Shown here: positions 58,239 to 64,000 of the stretch, piece by piece
How the letters are laid out: each line of letters opens with the position of its first letter
Position numbering within the stretch: the stretch's first letter is position 1
Assembly (NCBI GenBank): GCA_000389735.1
Contig: APJY01000005.1
Location: forward strand, 1-64,000
From: Sulfolobales archaeon Acd1
GTDB taxonomy: Archaea > Thermoproteota > Thermoprotei_A > Sulfolobales > Sulfolobaceae
DNA length: 64,000 nt
Direction of reading: 5' to 3'
Position numbers and translations under genes: made by a program
The notes under the pieces: model-generated
What the model was told of the DNA's origin: nothing
Databases searched by the model: none
Seen by the model: only the letters and a program-made list of their open reading frames with translations

Positions 58239-58406
58239 CTAACTCTTCTCTGCTTCCACTACCGTTAAAATGTCGTATTGACTTCTTTTGTATCCCTTCT
58301 TCTTCATAATCTCTTCCACTTCTTCCCAAGAATTACCCTCAGCTACTATATTCCTATTTTCGTCTATTGCATAATATTTCCTAACTATCCTGATGGCTTC
58401 GGGCAT
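58239..58406 (-). CDS. Small protein paired with the retropepsin-like gene (DUF5678-like)
   Basis: 55 aa. RKYYAIDENRNIVAEGNSWEEVEEIMKKKGY is a strand-turn-strand-helix unit like the small 'never far from a retropepsin' proteins annotated as DUF5678 in archaea. Probably the antitoxin-like or substrate partner of the 141-aa protein; function unknown. ATG at 58406; the next gene starts 1 nt after its stop. Confidence 0.65.
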   Translation of the reverse strand: MPEAIRIVRKYYAIDENRNIVAEGNSWEEVEEIMKKKGYKRSQYDILTVVEAEKS

Positions 58407-58456
58407 ATGTTCTCAGATTAAATATGAACTTCTGAGGCTATAACTTTGCCTTGCTT

Positions 58457-58558
58457 CTGACTTCCTCCCCGCCCTGGAAGGGCGAGGCTTTTCGAGCCTT
58501 AACCCCCTTCCTTTGTAAGTTAGAATTTTTCTCATTAAACTTGGGAGTTTATTCTAAT
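58457..58558 (-). ncRNA. Orphan TnpB guide-RNA-like copy, right arm of the inverted repeat
   Basis: Same 102-bp sequence as 57684-57785, on the minus strand, differing at two positions. It would be transcribed toward the module, with its putative guide (aagcaaggcaaag...) directly upstream of the small gene's start region. Confidence 0.6.
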
Positions 58559-58587
58559 TCCCCACAGAGAGGAATAAGCAAGGAGCG

Positions 58588-58764
58588 TTAGGGCGGGGAG
58601 GAGGTCAGCAGTTCCTTAATACACCTCCTTACATTTCCTCTTAAATGACCTGGAAACCTCCTCAACACTGCTTCTAATGGGACGTGTGCAGATAATGAAC
58701 CGTTTGTAGCATCGAAAACAGCTACTAATATTGCGTTAAGTGTCTCAATACAGCATTTGACCAT
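58588..58764 (-). pseudogene. Small winged-helix-like gene truncated by a TnpB-type end
   Basis: 58 codons from ATG 58764. MVKCCIETLNAILVAVFDAT, then HVPLEAVLRRFPGHLRGNVRRCIKELL looks like a DNA-binding helix pair, but the frame runs straight into the reverse of the TnpB right-end hairpin (LTSSPP and stop). The C-terminal half is therefore lost. This dates one element end as an insertion into a once-functional gene. Confidence 0.55.
58590..58609 (+). repeat. Partial TnpB right-end motif
   Basis: agggcggggaggaggtcag is the last part of the guide-RNA hairpin seen at 3394 and 4877, here without its 5' half. It lies head-to-head with the complete minus copy 30 nt to the left, probably the scar of an older insertion. 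Confidence 0.55.
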
Positions 58765-58826
58765 TTTCTGCCAGAATCATTTTATTCTTAACAAGATTTA
58801 TGAGTTTTTGGTAGAAAGTGGTAATT

Positions 58827-59099
58827 ATGGAAAGCAAACAAGTAGAGAAGGAGGTAGTTTTCGTAAGCAAGGTCTCTGTAACTAAAAGTAAGAAAAACGG
58901 TAAGGAGTACGTCACGTATAGGATAACTATTCCTATGGATAAGGCTAAGGAATTGGAGTTAGACGACGGGGATTATCTTTTAATAAAGGCTAAAAAGGCC
59001 AAGTGGTATCACCTCTTAAATTGGGAGGAAATGAAGAACGTTTACAACATGTTACCGGAAGAAATAAAAAGAGAAGTCGATGAACTGAATCATAAATAA
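58827..59099 (+). CDS. AbrB/SpoVT-type swapped-hairpin protein
   Basis: 90 aa from ATG 58827 (GTG three codons upstream also open). VVFVSKVSVTKSKKNGKEYVTYRITIPMDKAKELELDDGDYLLIKAKK is the AbrB-type DNA-binding dimer fold; a helical tail follows. Likely a small DNA-binding regulator of the toxin-antitoxin class; no toxin gene lies directly next to it. The 228 nt after it show no gene. Confidence 0.7.
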   Translation: MESKQVEKEVVFVSKVSVTKSKKNGKEYVTYRITIPMDKAKELELDDGDYLLIKAKKAKWYHLLNWEEMKNVYNMLPEEIKREVDELNHK

Positions 59100-59328
59100 G
59101 GTTTCAACCTATCTCTTGTTAGAAATATTATAGCCTTAGGAAAATCGGTCTCCCTATTAAGGTCAGCTTTTTCGGATGAGTCTTCGCTCAGCCTCACGGG
59201 GTTCCCCACCTCTGCGGACGATTCGTTGTTTTAGGAGATAATTAGCGCCCGTATAGGCGGGGGAGGTCAAATCACGGAGAGCGAAGAACACTGCGCTGAC
59301 GTTCGTTAGCCACACGTCCTAAGAACGA

Positions 59329-60912
59329 CTACAGGGTTCCGCTCGCCCTCACGTCCTTCACCCTCGTCTGGCCCTCCCTGACCCTAGCGTCTTTCCTCAA
59401 GTAATTGAGCGGCACCGTTAACGCCGTGATCGCGAACGAAACCAACACCACGCCCTTGAAAGCCTCCATGAAGGGTTCCGCCACTAGGCCGCCGAAGGTC
59501 TTAGGGTCGAGGTTCACTCCCGGGAACGGGTCGTAACCCAAAAGGGCGGAGAAGACGACCACGGGCGGCGGAACTATTTGGGACAAACGGAAGGACAGCT
59601 CCGCGTTCACCAGGGGCTGATACAGGAAGAGGAAGAGCAGGGTGAAGTAGATCGCGACCGAAATGGCTGAGGCCGTGTTCTGCAACGTGCCCCTCATCCC
59701 CGAGGTGGCCCCCCTGTAGTTCGGAGGGGCGGAAGCCATTATGTCCGCCAAGTTGGGGGCGGAGAAGAGCCCCATTCCGAGGCCGCTGAAGAAGGTTATC
59801 ACGAAGAGCTGCCAGATCTGGAAATCGTAGGGCAGGAAGTAGAGGGCGAGGGTGGAGACGGCCGTTATCGAGAGCCCGGCGGTGGTCAGCTTCTTGGAAC
59901 CCAACCTGTCCGAGAGCCTCCCCGCCACCGGAGCGGAAACCATGAAGCCGACGCTGTTAGGGAGCATATAGAGCCCCGCCAGCAGGGGGGTCAGGCTGAA
60001 GGGGACTCCGTGGAGCGGCAACCAAACCGCCTGTAGCAAGATTATGATGAGCAGAGTCAGTCCCTGCCTTACACTCGAGACTAAGGTGTTGGACGCGATA
60101 GCGATACTGAAGTCCACGTGCTTGAACAGCGAGAAGACGAACAGGGGACTCCTAACCTTCCTCTCCACGTAAATCAAAGGAAGTAAAGTCGACACGCCCA
60201 TCGCGACTAGCCAGTAGCTCGCGACTCCCTCCCCTGGAACTAGTATCAACGTCGTGCCTATCAGAATCAAAGTGAGGGACGAGGCGAACAGAAGACCTCC
60301 CAGCCAGTCGAGGCTCTCGCTTCTCCTCGCTGAAACGCTGGGCAGGCCGGAGGTGAGCGAGTAGCCCAGAAGTCCGACGACGGCCGGGAAGAGGAACACG
60401 AGCCTCCAGTCGAAGAACGCCAACACACCTCCCAAAACGAGGCCCATAACTCCGCCGACCAGCCCCATGGACTGGGTCAGGGAAAGGGCGTAACCCAACT
60501 TATTCTTAGGGATCAGGTCCGCGATTATCGCGGTTCCGTTGGACATCAGGAACCCTCCCCCAACGCCTTGGATCACCCTGAGTAGGATGAGGGCCAGCAC
60601 CGCGGCGTCTCCCCAGGGGGGAAGTAACGACATGAGTAAGGCCGATACGGAGAATATCAGGAAGCCTACCCTGAACACCTTAACCTTGCCGTAAACGTCG
60701 CCTAACCTGCCGAACAGGCTCAGGAACGACGCCGTAACTGTCATGTAGCCGACAATTAGCCATACTATGTAGGGTAACGACGAGGGCGAGTTGGGGTTGA
60801 AGCTGAGCCCGTTAAGGATCGCAGGTAAGGCGATTATTATTATGTTGTAGTTCGCGAAGGCGACGAAGGAGGCTATGCTGACGTTAAAGACGACTCTCGT
60901 CTCCGAGTTCAT
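59329..60912 (-). CDS. MFS multidrug exporter, DHA2 family (14 TM)
   Basis: 527 aa, about 14 hydrophobic segments. Motif A FGRLGDVYGKVKVFRVG (about 64-80), motif C-like QSMGLVGGVMGLVLGGVL, and a second-half GRLSDRLGSKK loop. EmrB/QacA-type proton-driven export of drugs or organic ions. GC-rich like core genes although the flanks are AT-rich. Leaderless ATG with TATA at 60933-60942. Confidence 0.9.
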   Translation of the reverse strand: MNSETRVVFNVSIASFVAFANYNIIIIALPAILNGLSFNPNSPSSLPYIVWLIVGYMTVTASFLSLFGRLGDVYGKVKVFRVGFLIFSVSALLMSLLPPWGDAAVLALILLRVIQGVGGGFLMSNGTAIIADLIPKNKLGYALSLTQSMGLVGGVMGLVLGGVLAFFDWRLVFLFPAVVGLLGYSLTSGLPSVSARRSESLDWLGGLLFASSLTLILIGTTLILVPGEGVASYWLVAMGVSTLLPLIYVERKVRSPLFVFSLFKHVDFSIAIASNTLVSSVRQGLTLLIIILLQAVWLPLHGVPFSLTPLLAGLYMLPNSVGFMVSAPVAGRLSDRLGSKKLTTAGLSITAVSTLALYFLPYDFQIWQLFVITFFSGLGMGLFSAPNLADIMASAPPNYRGATSGMRGTLQNTASAISVAIYFTLLFLFLYQPLVNAELSFRLSQIVPPPVVVFSALLGYDPFPGVNLDPKTFGGLVAEPFMEAFKGVVLVSFAITALTVPLNYLRKDARVREGQTRVKDVRASGTL

Positions 60913-60932
60913 GAGGAAAGTTAGCCTCCGAA

Positions 60933-60942
60933 CTATTTAAAG
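60933..60942 (-). promoter_or_regulatory. TATA box of the MFS gene
   Basis: ctttaaatag on the minus strand, 21-30 nt before the ATG at 60912. Confidence 0.55.
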
Positions 60943-61555
60943 CGGTCGTCTCTGCCTTGATCCTAGATCGAGAGTTGACGCCTTTGAAGTAGGATGGTCA
61001 GAACGGCGTTGTGTTAAAGAAAGGAAGCTAAGGAGGTGAATAACGTCTTCAAGGTCGCTTCATACACCCCTCTGTCGGGAAAATTTCAATGGTTTGAAAG
61101 ACTTCTAGCATTCTTTTATAATATTCCGCGGACCTTAATTCCTTCCTGAACCATTCCACCTCATGTGAACGGGAAAACTTTGAACAGAGTTTTCTTCTTC
61201 ATTTAAGTGCCTAGCTGTTTGCTCAGCCTTCATATATCTATTGTAGCTACGTTAAATTAGTTTAAGTAATTTCCATGAGTTAGACTTCCTGTGGGTTCGT
61301 GCTCAGGCTCTTCTGTTTCTTTAAGATCTGTATACCTCCTTGTAAGCTCTTTAACCTCATTTGAAATTTCCTGCGCCTCTCTTCATTGTCTTAGGCTAAA
61401 GTTGATTACGTTCGCTACGACGAGAGTTAACGTTATTGATGACGTGCGATCAGAAAAAATCCTTCAGATAACTTCTCAGTAGCATGTTGTAGATCCCCCG
61501 ATCCTTCCGTATTTAAGCCTCTAAATCTATGAATAGTATAATCAGGTGAAAGGAA
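60943..61555. other. AT-rich gap of 613 nt with a decayed membrane-protein fragment
   Basis: On the minus strand, around 61430-61260, a frame reads a hydrophobic stretch (SITLTLVVANVINFSLRQ), an in-frame TGA, then a coiled tail (REAQEISNEVKELTRRYTDL). It looks like the C-terminal part of a small membrane protein broken by a nonsense mutation. Nothing else is recognisable in the gap. Confidence 0.4.
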
Positions 61556-61954
61556 GTGGATTATAACAAAGTTATAGACATTGCCCAAAAGGCGCTTTAT
61601 TACGTTAGATATGGAGTAATGAATAAAGGAATAGATCTAGTGATAGCAATTACTATTTCTGGTATAATTAACATGGTATTTGAAATTTTAAAATATTACA
61701 ACTTGGGAGTACCACCACAAATTTTGGCTTTTTTAGCATCAACCTTAGTATCTCTTGTTTTGGTCCTCAGAAAAGTGTTCGAATATCGCAAACTTTACGA
61801 TGAAATTAAATTCTACGTCATACCCTACGTAATAGGTGAGATAACACTTCTTGCTTTAGTCGTGAAGCCTCTAAATACATCACTGCCGACTGAGATAGTA
61901 AAAGACGCTATACCACTGTTTATAGCGTTAACGTTAACACGTGTTAAAAAATGA
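61556..61954 (+). CDS. Small membrane protein, about four TM segments
   Basis: 132 aa from a GTG with aggtgaaagga upstream. Hydrophobic segments around 25-43, 55-72, 86-104 and 113-128, separated by a charged loop (RKVFEYRKLYDEI). No family recognised. AT-rich accessory zone; a small membrane protein of similar build is suggested by the decayed fragment upstream. Confidence 0.55.
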   Translation: MDYNKVIDIAQKALYYVRYGVMNKGIDLVIAITISGIINMVFEILKYYNLGVPPQILAFLASTLVSLVLVLRKVFEYRKLYDEIKFYVIPYVIGEITLLALVVKPLNTSLPTEIVKDAIPLFIALTLTRVKK

Positions 61955-61998
61955 ACTGAATTATAATCACACAATTTTTCTCAGATGAGGTGAACAAG

Positions 61999-62118
61999 TT
62001 GAACTCGACTGCCATGTTGGTTCCCTTATTTCTCACAAGTCTCACATCACCCATAATTTCCGCATCAATTTCAGGGATATTATCATTCATAACTATCATT
62101 GTATATGTAGCGATATGA
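61999..62118 (+). CDS. Possible 39-aa membrane peptide
   Basis: From a TTG with a gaggtgaa motif 6 nt upstream the frame encodes 39 mostly hydrophobic residues (MLVPLFLTSLTSPIISASI, then FITIIVYVAI). One TM helix. Start codon and ribosome site are plausible, but length and location in decaying DNA leave it doubtful. Confidence 0.3.
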   Translation: MNSTAMLVPLFLTSLTSPIISASISGILSFITIIVYVAI

Positions 62119-62234
62119 AGTAGGAGTTAACAGAGAGGGAATATTGAGAGCGTTATTCAGGAATATTGAGATACCTCTAAAGGGAGGATATCAGAAAGAG
62201 CTACTTAACCCTTATGACACGATACACACATTAA

Positions 62235-62450
62235 AAAACTTCGAACTTTTTATATTTCCTCACACTCGTAATTTTTACATTACCGCGTTATCGCTATCCA
62301 TTGTTCATTCTTCCCTCTTTATTCAGCGTAATCTACAAATTTTGGGGTACACTAGTAGTAGGATCGGCCATAACAAGGTTAATTATGGACACATTCCCAA
62401 CGAAACAACGAAGAAGTCTCGGCCTTACTTTGACCCCTATTTTCTCCTAA
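62235..62450 (+). pseudogene. Fragment of a membrane transporter
   Basis: An open frame without start codon reads FLYFLTLVIFTLPRYRYPLF, then YKFWGTLVVGSAITRLIMDTFP, hydrophobic and reminiscent of an MFS or similar transporter piece. A longer overlapping frame in another phase (62144-62476) has less protein-like composition. Remnant only. Confidence 0.35.
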
Positions 62451-62507
62451 TGCTCAGTATTTTTTACTGCATTTGAGATTCTGGCCTAAAAACGGTTTCA
62501 GAAGCCT

Positions 62508-62741
62508 TCACCCCCATCGAGGGGAGACCCTTCTGAAGAGCTTCCCTACGACCTTCGAGAGCGAGGTGACGAACGTGAGCTCTATTAAAAATATTAAGGT
62601 GAAATAAATTAAATTTATTGGGAAAGAGGAAAAAACCGAGGCTATCCCCTCACCGTAAGTTCGCCTCAGCAACTCGATGCCCGTGAAGTAGTCGAACAGC
62701 GATAAAACCAGGGAGACCGCGACGAAAGTGATCTGTTTCAC
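62508..62741 (-). CDS. Two-TM small membrane protein
   Basis: 77 aa from ATG 62741. TM helices about 3-22 and 41-63, basic C-terminus. Sequence FDYFTGIELLRRTYGEGIASVF between them. Unknown family. A ggtttaaattt TATA-like motif lies about 20-30 nt upstream. Confidence 0.55.
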   Translation of the reverse strand: MKQITFVAVSLVLSLFDYFTGIELLRRTYGEGIASVFSSFPINLIYFTLIFLIELTFVTSLSKVVGKLFRRVSPRWG

Positions 62742-62895
62742 ATGGTCAACTCCCTTTACCGGTTTAAATTTCCTAAATTAAGTCCGAAAATTTCAGTATT
62801 ATAAGGCCCTTATGATCGCAGACTTCCTTCGGGGCAAAGCTTACGTCACGTAACTTTCGCCCGCCCGTTCGTCGGTTAATTGCCTGAAGCTTAAC

Positions 62896-63255
62896 GTGTA
62901 CAGCTACGCGGTGTCCAGTGAGGCCAGGGGAACCAGGGAGGTTTACGTTTTCGTCGTCGACAGCGTCTCTTACCCCCTGAGGTCATATATCGTTAAGGTC
63001 GAGGTAACGGAGGGGAGGATCAGGAAGGCTTCCTGTAGCTGCCCGGGCTTCGCGGTCAGGGGGAAATGCCTCCACCTGAGTTTGACCTTGAGGAAGCTCC
63101 AGGTCGTGAAAGGCCTCAAACTAAACGCAACAGCTCAGCCTGCTCACGTCGACGTAAAACGAGAGGGCCGCGAGCCTGAGCGATTCGGCGACCGTAGGGA
63201 AAGGATGAACCACTTCGATGATGTCGTCGATCGTCAGGCCGTGCCTGATCGCTAA
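62896..63255 (+). CDS. SWIM zinc-finger protein with a suspicious C-terminal overlap
   Basis: 119 aa from a GTG. SWIM motif C-x-C-x(n)-C-x-H in KASCSCPGFAVRGKCLHLSL (about 50-70) preceded by a beta sheet (VYVFVVDSVSYPLRSYIVKVEV). The recognisable domain ends near residue 76; the last 43 residues are charged, low in structure, and lie in antisense to the mercuric reductase gene. A one-base shift at about 63110-63120 would meet a TAA at once, so a frameshift has probably read the gene through its original stop. Homologous small SWIM proteins bind DNA or partner with Rad55-type factors. Confidence 0.65.
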   Translation: MYSYAVSSEARGTREVYVFVVDSVSYPLRSYIVKVEVTEGRIRKASCSCPGFAVRGKCLHLSLTLRKLQVVKGLKLNATAQPAHVDVKREGREPERFGDRRERMNHFDDVVDRQAVPDR

Positions 63256-64000
63256 CGCGGCCTCAGCTATGACGTCTCCCGCGTTCTCGGCGACCATCTG
63301 TACCGACACTATCCTCTTGGTTTCCCTCTCTACAGTCATCTTGACCAGCCCCCTCTCGTCGCCGAGTATCGAGGCTTTAGGCAGTTCGCTGAGCCAAATG
63401 ACCCTGCTCTCAAGCGAGCCTACCTCGTAGCCCTCCGCGCTCCCCACCCTCGCTATGTTGGGTTGAGTGAAGATGGCCTGGGGGGCCAGCCTCCTGTTGG
63501 TGCTCTTTCTCGACCCCGTCAGAGCGTTTTCAGCCGCTATGGACCCCTCGTACCCGGCCAGGGACTCCAACATGGGCTCTCCTAAGACGTCCCCCGCGGC
63601 GTAAACGTTGGGGTTTGTGGTGCTCAAGTCGTCGTTCACCTTTACGCCTCCGTTTGGGCCAAGCTCCACCCCGGCCGCCTCGAGGTTGAGGTCGACGTTC
63701 GGCTTCCTGCCAGTAGCTAGGAGGATCTCCTCCGCCTCGATCTCACCCCTGTTGGTCACTATTACCTTAGAGTTGGCGGACCTCCTGACTTCCCTCACCT
63801 CCACGTTAGTGAAGACGTAGACTCCCTCGTCGCTGAGTACCCTCTCCGCCAGGAGGGAGACCTCCGGCTCCCAGTCGGGCAGCAGGACTTTACTCCGCTG
63901 TAGCACCGCCACATCCACGCCGAGCCTTCTGTACATTTGGGCGAACTCGAGAGCCTGGGCCCTCCCTCCTATGATGGCTAGGGAGTCGACTTCCCTATCG
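63121..64000 (-). CDS. merA: Mercuric reductase MerA (3' part, runs off the window)
   Basis: About 293 residues are visible; the frame stays open to the right edge, so the N-terminal FAD site and CxxxxC are outside. Seen: NAD-binding IIGGRAQALEFAQMYRRLGVDVAVL, FAD-contact PNVYAAGDVLGEPML, dimer domain HPFPTVAESLRLAA, and the vicinal cysteine pair in SRLSCCV at the C-terminus. That terminal Cys-Cys is the Hg(II) handover site and separates MerA from dihydrolipoamide dehydrogenase. It reduces Hg(II) to volatile Hg(0). Confidence 0.9.
   Translation of the reverse strand, partial: DREVDSLAIIGGRAQALEFAQMYRRLGVDVAVLQRSKVLLPDWEPEVSLLAERVLSDEGVYVFTNVEVREVRRSANSKVIVTNRGEIEAEEILLATGRKPNVDLNLEAAGVELGPNGGVKVNDDLSTTNPNVYAAGDVLGEPMLESLAGYEGSIAAENALTGSRKSTNRRLAPQAIFTQPNIARVGSAEGYEVGSLESRVIWLSELPKASILGDERGLVKMTVERETKRIVSVQMVAENAGDVIAEAALAIRHGLTIDDIIEVVHPFPTVAESLRLAALSFYVDVSRLSCCV

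Larger units (their letters stand above)
57684..58558. mobile_element. Two-gene module bracketed by 102-bp inverted repeats
   Basis: Outer ends are two guide-RNA-like repeats in inverted orientation (57684-57785 and 58457-58558, 100 of 102 positions identical). Between them lie a 55-aa gene and a 141-aa retropepsin-like gene, cotranscribed leftward. The near identity of the arms argues for recent arrival. No transposase lies inside, so movement would need TnpA in trans, or the arms arrived separately. Confidence 0.5.

Noticed and set aside
61291-61482. Open frame of 63 codons on the plus strand
   Set aside because: It is antisense to a decayed membrane-protein fragment that explains the stretch better.
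62144-62476. Open frame of 110 codons on the plus strand
   Set aside because: Composition is not protein-like, it has no ribosome site, and a better hydrophobic fragment lies in another phase of the same stretch.

Overview
The window looks like a chromosome segment of a thermoacidophilic crenarchaeon of the order Sulfolobales. The evidence is two subunits of a heterotrimeric PCNA, reverse gyrase, a cbf5 gene interrupted by a tiny bulge-helix-bulge intron, a CedB-like DNA-import ATPase, PaREP1 and DUF2208 proteins, and mostly leaderless genes with a TATA box 22-30 nt upstream. Core genes are GC-rich with heavy AGG/AGA arginine use; a relatively GC-rich genus such as Sulfodiicoccus is only a guess.

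Layout. (1) 1-7250 is AT-rich accessory DNA: a GT2 glycosyltransferase, a large repeat-built, sequon-rich surface protein, orphan TnpB guide-RNA-like ends, a TnpB remnant, and an odd AT-rich block with two converging surface-protein genes. (2) 7247-32723 is a dense core: HypA with a Mrp/MinD-type HypB-like ATPase, TFB, aIF1, Rpo12, agmatinase-like, GlyRS, tRNA-splicing endonuclease, UbiX, Thi4, S24e-S27ae-Kae1-Bud32-ITPase, A-ATPase subunit C and a stalk-like protein, TrmI, an RHH regulator, a TrmB-type regulator, S25e, a catalytically dead nitrilase homologue, reverse gyrase, Cdc48/VAT and ApgM. (3) 32780-37458 is a second AT-rich island with an SMR-like transporter, a deleted epimerase, a DUF2079 membrane protein and a GT4 glycosyltransferase. 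(4) 37459-57549 is core again: the S6e-aIF2gamma-PIN-Rpo7-Spt4-dephospho-CoA kinase-DPM1-like run, CbiX, S15, a split MetE, PCNA3, CbiA, PCNA1, CedB-like ATPase, Lhr helicase, L14e, Cbf5, a methyltransferase, tRNA-Ser and an M28 peptidase. (5) 57550-62740 is a third accessory zone: a two-gene module (small protein plus retropepsin-like protein) bracketed by 102-bp near-identical inverted copies of a TnpB guide-RNA-like sequence, an MFS exporter and decaying membrane-protein fragments. (6) The right edge holds a SWIM zinc-finger gene and the 3' part of a mercuric reductase.

The strongest unusual observations are: the 23-nt cbf5 intron whose removal creates the catalytic aspartate codon, in a window that also encodes an EndA splicing endonuclease; two genes (PCNA1 and the HypB-like ATPase) whose homology-supported N-termini lack any ATG/GTG/TTG and instead begin at a CTG overlapping the upstream stop codon; the inverted orphan guide-RNA repeats around a two-gene module; and a candidate C/D box sRNA overlapping the apgM stop codon.
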